This document shows positions 32,694 to 41,210 of a stretch of 64,000 nucleotides of DNA, piece by piece. The stretch covers positions 2,884,501 through 2,948,500 of the forward strand of contig NZ_CP136921.1 in NCBI RefSeq assembly GCF_033100095.1. The letters run 5' to 3'. Positions within the stretch are counted from its first letter, which is position 1. Each line of letters begins with the position of its first letter. Under the pieces are notes generated by a model. The model did no database searches. It was not told where the DNA came from and was given only the letters and a program-made list of their open reading frames with translations. Source of the stretch: Diaphorobacter limosus (GTDB lineage Bacteria; Pseudomonadota; Gammaproteobacteria; Burkholderiales; Burkholderiaceae_C). Both the position numbers and the translations under genes were made by a program.

Positions 32694-33021
32694 CTACCTG
32701 AAGATCGTCGACCGCAAGAAGGACATGATCATCGTCTCCGGCTTCAACGTCTACCCGAACGAGGTCGAGGCCGTGGTGGCCAATTGCCCCGGCGTGGCCG
32801 AGGCGGCGTGCATCAGCGTGCCGCATGCGAAAACCGGCGAGGCGGTCAAGCTGTTCGTCGTCCGCCTGCCGGGCGCCGGCGTGACGGAGGCCGAGGTGAT
32901 CGCGCATTGCCGCGCCGGCATGACCGGCTACAAGGTGCCGAGCGTCGTGCGTTTCGTCGACGCGCTGCCGAAATCCAATGTCGGCAAGATTCTCCGGCGC
33001 GAGCTGCGCAACGTTGATTGA
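31390..33021 (+). CDS. Long/medium-chain acyl-CoA synthetase, operon A
   Basis: AMP-forming ligase that activates fatty acids to acyl-CoA in the cytoplasm. The 543-residue protein has the ATP/AMP motif YTGGTTGLSKGAALSH (residues 202-217), the acyl-specific motif REGYGLSETSP (Y345), the hinge DRKKDMIIVSGFNVYPNE (from D441) and the catalytic lysine K533 in SNVGKILRREL. It is the first gene of operon A and 10 bases before phaZ. The first 434 residues are almost identical to the paralogue at 52413; the last 109 differ strongly, an abrupt change at the repeat edge. Confidence 0.92.
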   Translation: MGTRHWTQSYADIPAEIDADRYASMVDLLDAALERHASRPAFKAFGQTLNYADVDRLSRSFASYLQNKLGVRQGDRVAVMMPNLLAFPVTLLGIMRAGAVQVNVNPLYTPRELEHQLNDAGVETIVVFSGSTPTLAEVRANTGLKTVITVAVGDASGATLPSPPVDALLGESVSFAEALAQGGGLPLQPVALTGDDLLFLQYTGGTTGLSKGAALSHRNLVANTEQFKAFMPVAVKEGEEVLVTAIPLYHIFALMVSLSYLSVGAENWLVANPRDMDGFVGVLAQARPTVFMGVNTLYGGLVQHPKLGEVDWSRLKIAIGGGAAVVGAVSDRWKAITGHFIREGYGLSETSPVVSFNPAYITEFTGTTGLPMPSTDVKLLDDKDLEVGLGQPGEICVKGPQVMRGYWEKPDANATAFTSDGYFRTGDIGVFDDKGYLKIVDRKKDMIIVSGFNVYPNEVEAVVANCPGVAEAACISVPHAKTGEAVKLFVVRLPGAGVTEAEVIAHCRAGMTGYKVPSVVRFVDALPKSNVGKILRRELRNVD

Positions 33022-33030
33022 GGCGGGCGT

Positions 33031-33939
33031 ATGACCAGCGATGCCATGGGCGCCGTCCCGGCGCCGGGTACCGGCTCTCCCGAATCGCCGGCGGGCCGCA
33101 ACGGAGCCGCCGCCCGCACCGCTGAGGCCGGCGGACATCCGCTCGAGATCCAGATGCTGCAGGTGGGCGGCCAACTGCTGCGCGTCGGCCGCCAGGCGGG
33201 TTCGCAGCGCGGCGCAACGCCGTTGCTGATGTTCAACGGCATCGGCGGCAGCATCGAGCTGCTCGAGCCGCTCGCACGCGCGATGCCCGCGCGCGAGGTC
33301 ATCGTGTTCGATGTCCCGGGCGTCGGCCATTCGCCGATGCCGCGCCGGCCCTACCGGCTGCGCACCCTGGCGCGCTGGGCGCTCGGCGTGCTCGATCACT
33401 TCGGGCATGCGCAGGCGGACGTGCTCGGTGTCTCATGGGGCGGCGTGGCGGCGCAGGAATTCGCACGCACGGCGGGCGAGCGCTGCCGGCGGCTGATTCT
33501 GTGCGCCACCACATCGGGTATGTTCATGCTGCCGGGGCATCCGAAGGCAATCGCGCGCATGGTCACGCCGCGGCGCTACATGAGCAAGGCCTACGCAACC
33601 CAGGTCAGCGGCGACATCTACGGCGGCGACTTTCGCCGCCAGCCCGAGCTGGCGGCCGAGTTCATGAAGCACGTCAAGTGGCAGTCGCGCTGGGGCTACT
33701 ACCTGCAGATCGGCGCCGCGACGGGTTGGACCAGCGTGCATTGGTTGTGCCGCCTGAAGCAGCGCACGCTGGTGATGGCCGGCCGTGACGACCCGCTGAT
33801 CCACACCTTCAATGCCCGGCTGATGCGATCACTCATTCCGAACAGCGAACTCAAGCTGTTCGACTGCGGCCACCTCTTCCTGATGACACGCCAAGAGGAG
33901 TCGGTACGTGCCATCAACGAATTCCTCGACAAAGCCTGA
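33031..33939 (+). CDS. Medium-chain-length PHA depolymerase (PhaZ-like alpha/beta hydrolase), operon A
   Basis: Alpha/beta hydrolase of 302 residues resembling intracellular PhaZ of Pseudomonas: LLMFNGIGGSIELLEPLARA, FDVPGVGHSPMPRRPYRL, GVSWGGVAAQEFA (nucleophile S135), YGGDFRRQPELA, and DCGHLFLMTRQEE (H281). The acid is probably D253 or D254 in GRDDPLI. PhaZ releases hydroxy acids from stored PHA granules. No signal peptide, consistent with an intracellular enzyme. The first 40 residues are Ala/Gly/Pro-rich and poorly conserved with the second copy at 54050. It lies between acyl-CoA synthetase and phaJ/phaC, so a PHA role is favoured over a general esterase. Confidence 0.85.
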   Translation: MTSDAMGAVPAPGTGSPESPAGRNGAAARTAEAGGHPLEIQMLQVGGQLLRVGRQAGSQRGATPLLMFNGIGGSIELLEPLARAMPAREVIVFDVPGVGHSPMPRRPYRLRTLARWALGVLDHFGHAQADVLGVSWGGVAAQEFARTAGERCRRLILCATTSGMFMLPGHPKAIARMVTPRRYMSKAYATQVSGDIYGGDFRRQPELAAEFMKHVKWQSRWGYYLQIGAATGWTSVHWLCRLKQRTLVMAGRDDPLIHTFNARLMRSLIPNSELKLFDCGHLFLMTRQEESVRAINEFLDKA

Positions 33940-33966
33940 ACACCTCTTCGAACCAGGAGACTCAAC

Positions 33967-34431
33967 ATGAGCACTGCACCCATGGGCCCCGCCGAACTGG
34001 CGGACATGACCGGTCAGGAGATCGGCGTTTCATCGTGGATCGAAGTCGGCCAGCGGCGCATCGACGAGTTCGCGCACTGCACCGAAGACCGTCAATGGAT
34101 TCACGTCGATGTCGAACGCGCGGCCAGGGAGAGCCCGGCCGGCGGCACGATCGCGCACGGCTACCTGACCCTCGCGCTGCTGGCGCCCACCGGGATGGAA
34201 ATCCTGGTGCCGCGCGTGCGCGCCAAGCAGATCCTCAACTACGGTTTCGACAAGGTGCGCTTCCTCGCCCCGGTGCTGGCCGGAAAGAGGGTGCGCAACC
34301 GCATCAAGCTCGCGGCTGCCGAGGACAAGGGCGGCGGCCGCTGGCTGCTCTCGCTCGAGAACACGGTCGAGATCGAGGGCAGCGACAAGCCGGCGCTGGT
34401 GGCCACCACGCTCGCGATGGTGTTCGGCTGA
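33967..34431 (+). CDS. MaoC/NodN-type dehydratase, PhaJ-like (R)-enoyl-CoA hydratase, operon A
   Basis: A 154-residue single hotdog-fold protein. It has the MaoC/R-hydratase signature: DRQWIHVDVERA followed by GGTIAHGYLTLALL, giving the Asp/His pair used to hydrate trans-2-enoyl-CoA to (R)-3-hydroxyacyl-CoA. That product is the substrate of PHA synthase, encoded 21 bases downstream, so the gene probably links beta-oxidation to polymer synthesis. NodN-like proteins share the fold, so substrate is inferred from context. AGGAGA lies six bases before the start. Confidence 0.82.
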   Translation: MSTAPMGPAELADMTGQEIGVSSWIEVGQRRIDEFAHCTEDRQWIHVDVERAARESPAGGTIAHGYLTLALLAPTGMEILVPRVRAKQILNYGFDKVRFLAPVLAGKRVRNRIKLAAAEDKGGGRWLLSLENTVEIEGSDKPALVATTLAMVFG

Positions 34432-34452
34432 GCGACGAAGGACGACCAAACC

Positions 34453-36411
34453 ATGGCCACCAAGACCACCTCCGCGGGCAGCGCCCGCACCACCGCCGCG
34501 ACAGGCGCCAAGCGTACCGCCGGCAAGACGGCTGCCGCCACCACCCCGGCCGTCCGCACCACCGCCGCGGCGGGCGCCAAGCGTGTGGTCGGCAAGTCCG
34601 ACGCCGCCACTACCGCCACCGCTGCCACTCGCGTCGCGAAGAAGGCGCGCAGCGCGGCGGATACCGCCGCGAAGCTGTCCGGCAGCGCGAGCAAGGCCGG
34701 CCTGTCTGCGCTCGGCACGGCCAGCGATCTTGGTGGCCTCGTCGCCGAGGCCAGCCGCAACACGCTCGCGATTAACCCGCTGATCGGCTTGAATAAGCGC
34801 GACGTGGCAAGCGCCGCCGGCTCGCTGCTCAAGGCCGTCGCCAGCACGCCGCGGCGCGCCAGCACGCACCTGGGCCGCTACGTGAAGGAACTGGGCCAGG
34901 TCGCGAAAGGGAAGTCCGAGCTCGTGCCCGACCCCAAGGACCGGCGCTTCGCCGATCCGGCGTGGAAGAGCAACGCCCTGTACGCGCGCCTGATGCAGTC
35001 GTACCTGGCGACGCAGAAGGAGCTGTCGCACTTCATCGACCAGTCCGCATTGAACAAGCTCGAGAAGGGTCGCGCGCACTTCTTCGCCTCGCTGATCACC
35101 GACGCGCTCGCCCCGAGCAACTGGCTGTTCGGCAACCCTGCGGCGGTGCGCAAGATCGTCGACACCGGGGGCGACAACCTCGTCAAAGGGCTGAAGAACC
35201 TGATCCACGACGCGCGCCACAACCACATGCTGCCTTCAATGGTCGACGCCACGCCGTTCAAGGTCGGCGAGACCATCGCCACCTCGCCCGGCCAGGTGGT
35301 GCTGCGCCACGAGATGTTCGAGCTGCTGCAGTTCGCTCCGACGACGCCGCAGGTGCACGCCCGCCCACTCGTGATGTCGCCGCCGCAGGTCAACAAGTAC
35401 TACGCCATCGACCTGACGCCGGACAAGAGCCTCGTCAAGTGGGCGACCGACTCGGGCGTGCAGCTGTTCGTCGTCAGCTGGCGCAACCCGACGGTCGAGC
35501 ACCGGCACTGGGGCCTGGACGACTACGTGCGTGCCCTCGATGCGGCGGTCGATGCGACGTGCAAGATCACTGGTAGCACCGACGTCAACATGTGGGGCAG
35601 TTGCTCGGGCGGCATGACGCTGGCTGCCTATCTGGCGTGGCTGGCTGCCACCGGCAAGCCCAAGGTCGCCAACACGACCTGGGCCGTGTGCGTGCTCGAC
35701 ACCGAAGCGGCGATCGAGGATTCGACGCTCGGCCTGTTCAACTCGCCAGCGACGATCCGTGCCGCCAAGGCGCGCTCGCGGCGCAAGGGCTTCGTCGATG
35801 GCGCGGAGATGGCCTCGATGTTCGCCTGGCTGCGTCCGAACGACCTGATCTGGAACTACTGGGTCAACAACTACCTGCTCGGCAACCGCCCGCCGGCCTA
35901 CGACGTGCTGGCCTGGAACGCCGACACCACCCGGCTGCCCGGCCAGTACCACTGCGACCTGCTCGAGCTGGTCGAGAAGAACCCGTACGTCAACGCCGGC
36001 ACGCTCGAAGTGCTCGGCGTGCCGGTCGACATGGGCCAAGTCAAGCTTGGCGCGTACGTGATCGCCGGCATCACCGACCACATCACGCCCTGGCGCGCGT
36101 GTTACGGCACGGCGCGGCTGTTCGGGCCCGAGACGACGTTCGTGCTGGCCAACGCGGGCCACCTGCAAAGCATGATCAACCCGCCGGGCGTGCCCAAGGC
36201 CTTCTTCTTCAGCGGCCCGGCCGCTACGGACGACCCGATGGCCTGGGCCGAGGGCGCCCAGCCGAGCAAGCAGGAAGGCAGCTGGTGGCCGCACTGGCGC
36301 GAGTGGATCAAGGGCAAGTCCGGCGAGCTGAAGCCCGCGCCCGCGAAGCTCGGATCGCGCAAGTACCGGCCCCTGGCGCCAGCACCTGGAACCTACGTGA
36401 TGGAGCGCTGA
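34453..36411 (+). CDS. Poly(3-hydroxyalkanoate) synthase with basic N-terminal tail, operon A
   Basis: Polymerises (R)-3-hydroxyacyl-CoA on the granule surface. The 652-residue protein has the PhaC alpha/beta fold with the triad C384 in MWGSCSGGMTL, D542 in GITDHITPW and H570 in NAGHLQSMI; LVMSPPQVNKYYAIDLTPDKS is also typical. The first 100 residues are an Ala/Lys/Thr/Arg-rich tail (TTAATGAKRTAGKTAAATTP) resembling histone H1-like or PhaM-type tails, absent from standard PhaC. The conserved region starts near SRNTLAINPLIGLNKRD. The upstream neighbours are phaZ and phaJ. The second copy at 55469 has a shorter tail. Confidence 0.92.
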   Translation: MATKTTSAGSARTTAATGAKRTAGKTAAATTPAVRTTAAAGAKRVVGKSDAATTATAATRVAKKARSAADTAAKLSGSASKAGLSALGTASDLGGLVAEASRNTLAINPLIGLNKRDVASAAGSLLKAVASTPRRASTHLGRYVKELGQVAKGKSELVPDPKDRRFADPAWKSNALYARLMQSYLATQKELSHFIDQSALNKLEKGRAHFFASLITDALAPSNWLFGNPAAVRKIVDTGGDNLVKGLKNLIHDARHNHMLPSMVDATPFKVGETIATSPGQVVLRHEMFELLQFAPTTPQVHARPLVMSPPQVNKYYAIDLTPDKSLVKWATDSGVQLFVVSWRNPTVEHRHWGLDDYVRALDAAVDATCKITGSTDVNMWGSCSGGMTLAAYLAWLAATGKPKVANTTWAVCVLDTEAAIEDSTLGLFNSPATIRAAKARSRRKGFVDGAEMASMFAWLRPNDLIWNYWVNNYLLGNRPPAYDVLAWNADTTRLPGQYHCDLLELVEKNPYVNAGTLEVLGVPVDMGQVKLGAYVIAGITDHITPWRACYGTARLFGPETTFVLANAGHLQSMINPPGVPKAFFFSGPAATDDPMAWAEGAQPSKQEGSWWPHWREWIKGKSGELKPAPAKLGSRKYRPLAPAPGTYVMER

Positions 36412-36470
36412 AGCCAGCGCACCCGGCCCACGCACGCGACACGTACACAACACGCAAGGAGACACCCATC

Positions 36471-37484
36471 ATGAGCACCTACACCGCCCCGATGAAGGAC
36501 ATGCAGTTCGTGCTGCACGAACTGGCGGGCCTCGACGCGATTGCCCGGCTGCCCGGCTACGGCGACGTGAGCACCGAACTCGTCGATGCGGTGCTCGAAG
36601 GCGCCGCCACCTTCTCCAGCGAGGTCTGGGGGCCGCTGAACAAGGTCGGAGACCTGCAGGGTCTGAAGCGCCACGACGACGGCCGCGTCACCACGCCCAA
36701 GGGCTTCGTCGAGGCCTATGCCAAGTTCGTCGAGTCGGGCTGGAACGGCCTGCGCTTCGACCCCGCCTTCGGCGGCCAGGGGCTGCCCAAGCTGGTCGAC
36801 ACCGCGGTGATGGAGATGTGGAGCGGCGGCGGCTCGGCGGTGAACAAGTGGCTGGCGATGACGGGCACCTTCATCCGCGAAGGCTACGGCCTGTCGGAGA
36901 CCAGCCCCATCCTGACCTTCAACCCGGCCTCGGTGCAGCAGTTCAGCGGCACCACCGGCCTGCCGCTGCCGTCCACCGACATCAAGCTGCTCGACGACGA
37001 CGGCAACGAAGTCGGCCTCGGCGAATCCGGCGAGATCGTCGCCAAAGGCCCGCAGGTGATGAGCGGCTACTGGGAGAAGCCGGAAGCCAACGCCACCGCC
37101 TTCACTCCCGACGGCTACTTCCGCACCGGCGACATCGGCGTGTTCACGCCCGAAGGCTTCCTGAAGATCGTCGACCGCAAGAAGGACATGATCATCGTGT
37201 CGGGCTTCAACGTGTTCCCGAACGAAATCGAAGCCGTGGCCACCGCTTGCCCCGGCGTCATGGAATGCGCCTGCATCGGCGTGCCGGACGAGAAGACCGG
37301 CGAGGCGGTCAAGCTGTTCATCGTCAAGGCGCAGGGTGCAACGCTCAGCGAAGCCGAGGTGGTGGCGTTCTGCCGCAAGGAGCTGACCGGCTACAAGGTG
37401 CCCAAGCTCGTGCGCTTCGTCGACGCGCTGCCCAAGTCCACCGTCGGCAAGATCCTGCGGCGCGAACTGCGCGACGTGAAATGA
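36471..37484 (+). pseudogene. Chimera of acyl-CoA dehydrogenase N-terminus and acyl-CoA synthetase C-terminus
   Basis: The 337-codon frame is open. Residues 1 to about 117 match the start of the acyl-CoA dehydrogenase at 57397 ([38 protein letters not shown]). From about 36822 the frame becomes the end of a FadD-type ligase (GGGSAVNKWLAMTGTFIREG, YGLSETSP, DRKKDMIIVSGFNV, STVGKILRRELRDVK). The FAD-binding and catalytic parts of the dehydrogenase and the ATP-binding half of the ligase are missing, so neither activity is expected. This ligase tail differs from those of both intact copies, so it comes from a third gene. The frame is preserved, and an AAGGAGA precedes the ATG. Confidence 0.85.
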
Positions 37485-37513
37485 GCGAGAACCCAGTACA
37501 GGAGGGACAAACC

Positions 37514-39556
37514 ATGAACCCGCCCATGGACCCGATCATCCAACGCATGCAGGGCGTGTTCGAGCGCCAGCGCCTGGCGTTCCTGCAGCATCCCTACCCG
37601 ACGCTGGCCGAACGCAAGGCCAAGCTGAAGACGCTGCGCGCACTGCTGCAGCGCTACCAGGACCAGATCGTCACGGCCGTCAGCGCGGACTTCGGTGGCC
37701 GCGCGCCGGCCGAGACCAAGCTCGCCGAAGTGCTGGGCCCGGTGTTCGAGATCAACCATGCGCTGCATGCGCTGGGCGGCTGGATGAAACCGAAGAAGCG
37801 TTCCACCGAACTGCTGTTCCTGGGCAACAGCGTGCGCGTCAACTACCAGCCCAAGGGCGTGGTCGGCGTCATCGGTGCGTGGAACTTCCCGCTGTACCTG
37901 TCGGTGGGTCCGCTGGTCGCGGCACTCGCCGCCGGCAACCGCGTGATGATCAAGATGTCGGAACTGTCGCCGCGCTCGACCGCGCTGCTGGCGCAGATGC
38001 TGGCCGAAGGCTTTGCGGAGGACGAGGTCGCGGTCTTCGGCGGCGAAGTGGCGCAGGCGGAGGCGTTCTCGCACCTGCCGTTCAACCACATCGTCTTCAC
38101 CGGCTCGCCTGCGGTGGGCCACCACATCATGCGTGCGGCGTCGCAGAACCTGACGCCGGTGACGCTGGAGCTGGGCGGCAAGTCGCCGGCCCTGGTCTCG
38201 GCCGAGGGCCCGCTGGCCGCAGCCGCCGAACGCATTGCCCACGGCAAGGCTTTCAACAGCGGGCAGATCTGTGTCTCGCCCGACTACGCGCTGGTGCCGC
38301 GCGGCAAGGTCGAGGAATTCGCCACCGAGGTGCAGGCCTCGTTCCGCAAGTTCTACCCCACGGTGCAGGGCAACCACGAATACACGAGCATCACGTCCGA
38401 GCCGCATGCGCAGCGCATCCGCGACCTGCTGGCCGAGGCGACAGCCAAGGGTGCCAAGGTCACCGCCTGCGGCGACAACGGGCCGGGGCGGCGCATTCCG
38501 CTGCATGTGGTCACCGGCGTGACCGAAGACATGCGCATCGCCAAGGAAGAGCTGTTCGGGCCGATCCTGCCGGTGATCCCCTACGACAACATCGACCAGG
38601 CCATCGCCTACATCGCCGCCCGGCCGCGGCCGTTGGCGATGTACCCCTTCGGCTTCAGCGGTGCCGAGCTGGACAAGCTGATGCGCAAGACGCATTCGGG
38701 CGGCGTCTCGGTCGACGACTGGGGCTGGCATGTGTTCAACCACGACCTGCCGTTCGGCGGCGTGGGCAACTCAGGCATGGGCACGTACCACGGGGAAGAG
38801 GGCTTTCGCGAGTTGTCGCACGCCAAGGGCACCTTCAAGCGCTTCCGCTGGTTCCCGATGGGCCTGTTTTATCCGCCCTACGGCAACCTGGTGCAGCGGC
38901 TCGTGTTCAAGTTCTATCTCGGGAAGTCCGATCCCTCGGTGACCGTGGCCACCGGCGCCGCGGCGGTGAGCCCCATCGTGTCCAGCACCCCGCACCAGGA
39001 CGTGGCCGAGCCGTCGGGCCGGCGCTCGTTCCTGAAGGTCGGCGCGTTGACGGTCGCTGCCATCGGCCTCGGCGGCTGGTTCGCCAGCTACCTCGCCGAC
39101 CGGAATGCGCGTGCCGTGCTCGGCGCCGGCGCGACGCTCGGCGCACAGGCGCAGACCATGCTCGCCAAGCTGGCCGATGCCGTGCTCGACGGCGCGTTGC
39201 CCAGCGATGCGAGCCAGCGCGCACAGGCCATTGCCAAGGTGGTCGACACCGCCGACAAGGCCGTCGCCGGCCTGCCGCTGTATCTGCAGAAGGAAGTGCA
39301 AGAGCTGTTCTCGATGCTCGGCGCCGCGCCGACGCGAGCCCTCCTCATCGGCCAGTGGACGGGCTGGGCCGACGCCACGCGCGAGGACGTGGCAAGCATG
39401 CTCACCGGCCTGCGCCAGTCGTCGGTGGCACTGCGCCGAGTGGTCTACATGAGCCTGCGCGACATGGTCACCGGCAGCTACTACGCAGACACCGGCACCT
39501 GGGAACAGATCGGCTACCCCGGCCCAATGATCAACGGCCCGGGCCCCGAGGTCTGA
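37514..39556 (+). CDS. Aldehyde dehydrogenase fused to a Tat-like / oxidoreductase small-subunit domain
   Basis: Residues 1 to about 475 are an aldehyde dehydrogenase of the coniferyl-aldehyde type: GVIGAWNFPLYLSVGPLV, FTGSPAVGHHIM, E219 in LELGGKSP and catalytic C253 in FNSGQICVSPDY. It would oxidise long-chain aldehydes to acids with NAD(P). From about 503 a twin-arginine-like motif RRSFLKVG begins, followed by a hydrophobic helix (ALTVAAIGLGGWFASYLA) and about 150 helical residues resembling the small subunit that accompanies membrane GMC/gluconate dehydrogenases. Start 37514 has AGGAGGGAC upstream. There is no stop between the parts. The GMC enzyme follows 22 bases downstream. Confidence 0.82.
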   Translation: MNPPMDPIIQRMQGVFERQRLAFLQHPYPTLAERKAKLKTLRALLQRYQDQIVTAVSADFGGRAPAETKLAEVLGPVFEINHALHALGGWMKPKKRSTELLFLGNSVRVNYQPKGVVGVIGAWNFPLYLSVGPLVAALAAGNRVMIKMSELSPRSTALLAQMLAEGFAEDEVAVFGGEVAQAEAFSHLPFNHIVFTGSPAVGHHIMRAASQNLTPVTLELGGKSPALVSAEGPLAAAAERIAHGKAFNSGQICVSPDYALVPRGKVEEFATEVQASFRKFYPTVQGNHEYTSITSEPHAQRIRDLLAEATAKGAKVTACGDNGPGRRIPLHVVTGVTEDMRIAKEELFGPILPVIPYDNIDQAIAYIAARPRPLAMYPFGFSGAELDKLMRKTHSGGVSVDDWGWHVFNHDLPFGGVGNSGMGTYHGEEGFRELSHAKGTFKRFRWFPMGLFYPPYGNLVQRLVFKFYLGKSDPSVTVATGAAAVSPIVSSTPHQDVAEPSGRRSFLKVGALTVAAIGLGGWFASYLADRNARAVLGAGATLGAQAQTMLAKLADAVLDGALPSDASQRAQAIAKVVDTADKAVAGLPLYLQKEVQELFSMLGAAPTRALLIGQWTGWADATREDVASMLTGLRQSSVALRRVVYMSLRDMVTGSYYADTGTWEQIGYPGPMINGPGPEV

Positions 39557-39577
39557 AGCGACAGGAGCACACACATC

Positions 39578-41149
39578 ATGAATGAACGCAAAACCTACAA
39601 CGGCTCGACGCTCGACAACGACCTGACGCTGGAGTGCGACGTGGTCATCGTCGGCACCGGCGCCGGCGGCGGCTACACCGCCGAGATCCTCACCAACGCG
39701 GGGCTGCGCGTGGTGATGCTGGAAAAGGGCGGCCACAACACGCCCAAGACCTTCTCGCAGAACGAGGGCGAGGCCTACCCGATGCTCTACATGGACGGCG
39801 GCCAGCAGCGCACCAAGGACAAGGGCTTCATCGTCTTCCAGGGTCGATCGGTCGGCGGCGGCACCACGGTCAACTGGACCACCAGCTTCCGCACGCCCGA
39901 GCTCACGCTGAAGCACTGGGTCGACAAGTACGGCGTGAAGACCTTTGCGCCCGAGACGATGGCGCCGCACTTCGAGGCGGTGGAGAAGCGCCTGGACATC
40001 CACACCTGGGAGATGCTGCCGCCGAACGCCAACAACCAGGCCATCGCCAAGGGTTGCGAAAAACTCGGCTACGAGTGGCACCTGACCAAGCGCAATGTCA
40101 ACGGCTGCGCCAACACGGGCCTGTGCGGCCTGGGCTGCCCGATCAACGCCAAGAAAGGCATGCTGGTCACGACCATTCCCAGCGCGCTCGACAAGGGCGC
40201 GGTGCTCGTGTCGTGCGCCGAGGCGGTGCAGATCGTGCACGACGGCAAGCGCACCACCGGCGTCGAGGCGTTGGCGATGGACAAGTTCGGCAACACGCCC
40301 ACTGGCCGCCGCATCCGCGTCAACGCGAAGCACGTGGTGGTGTCGGCCGGCGCCATCCGCTCACCGGCGCTGCTGATGCGCTCAAAGGTGCCCGACCCGT
40401 CGGGGATGACCGGCAAGCGCACCTTTCTGCACCCGGTGTCGCTCAGCCTGGCGAAGATGCCCGACGAGGTGGCGGGTTTCCGCGGCGCGCCGCAGAGCGT
40501 GTACTCCGATCACTTCTGGCTGCCCGAAGGCAAGCTCTTCGGCGCCGCACGGCTGGGCTACAAGGTGGAGACGGCGCCGGTGTTCCCGATCTTCACCGCC
40601 GCGCTGGTGGACAAGGGTTTCGGTCCCACCAGCGCTGCGCTGATGAAGCAGTTCCCCTTTCTGCAGATGGCCATCGCGCTGCACCGCGACGGCTACAACG
40701 ACCACGAGAAGTGCGGCACGGTCGAGATCTCGGGCGACATCGGCGCCAGCCTCGACTACCCCATCGACGACTACCTGATGAACAGCCTGGTCAAGAGCAT
40801 GCTCGAGATCATGGAGATCCAGTTCGCAGCCGGGGCCGAGTTCGTGATCCCGATGCACATCGACGGCATGCCCTTGAAGAGCATGGCCGAAGCGAAGACC
40901 TGGATGAGCAGCGCGCCGATGGGCCTGATGCGCATGCTCGCCGGCTCGGCGCACGTGATGGGCGGCTGCCAGATGGGCGGCGACGCCAAGACCTCGGTGG
41001 TCGATGAATGGGGTCGGCACCGTGCGATCGAGAACCTGTCGGTGATCGACGGCTCGGTGTTCCCCACCTCGCTGGGCGTGAATCCGCAGGAAAGCATCTA
41101 CGCCACCGCTTCAAAGAACGGCGCGGCGCTGGCCAAGGCGCTGGCCTGA
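39578..41149 (+). CDS. GMC-family alcohol dehydrogenase/oxidase
   Basis: A 523-residue FAD enzyme of the glucose-methanol-choline family. The FAD motif is VVIVGTGAGGGYTAEILTNA; GRSVGGGTTVNWTTSFRTP, the cysteine-rich GLCGLGCPINAKKGML, and the end HVMGGCQMGG...GVNPQESIYATA are typical of the branch that oxidises long-chain alcohols. It lacks its own signal peptide; related enzymes are exported or membrane-bound through a small Tat subunit, which here is the C-terminal part of the upstream protein. Position between an aldehyde dehydrogenase and an alkylsulfatase supports oxidation of the alcohol released from alkyl sulfates. Substrate is inferred. Confidence 0.87.
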   Translation: MNERKTYNGSTLDNDLTLECDVVIVGTGAGGGYTAEILTNAGLRVVMLEKGGHNTPKTFSQNEGEAYPMLYMDGGQQRTKDKGFIVFQGRSVGGGTTVNWTTSFRTPELTLKHWVDKYGVKTFAPETMAPHFEAVEKRLDIHTWEMLPPNANNQAIAKGCEKLGYEWHLTKRNVNGCANTGLCGLGCPINAKKGMLVTTIPSALDKGAVLVSCAEAVQIVHDGKRTTGVEALAMDKFGNTPTGRRIRVNAKHVVVSAGAIRSPALLMRSKVPDPSGMTGKRTFLHPVSLSLAKMPDEVAGFRGAPQSVYSDHFWLPEGKLFGAARLGYKVETAPVFPIFTAALVDKGFGPTSAALMKQFPFLQMAIALHRDGYNDHEKCGTVEISGDIGASLDYPIDDYLMNSLVKSMLEIMEIQFAAGAEFVIPMHIDGMPLKSMAEAKTWMSSAPMGLMRMLAGSAHVMGGCQMGGDAKTSVVDEWGRHRAIENLSVIDGSVFPTSLGVNPQESIYATASKNGAALAKALA

Positions 41150-41210
41150 AGCACAGCCACAAGACTCCCCAGAAGACCCACAAGAAACCCCTCCACAGGA
41201 GATTGAAATC

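Noticed and set aside
30801..33017. Very long Arg-rich plus-strand frames across fadD and other genes (also near 51950-54000)
   Set aside because: They are out-of-frame readings of the acyl-CoA synthetase genes; their Arg/Gly-rich translation has no similarity to known folds.
36471..37484. The chimera as a working bifunctional dehydrogenase/ligase
   Set aside because: Both catalytic cores are missing: no FAD-binding middle domain and no ATP-binding YTGGTTG motif.
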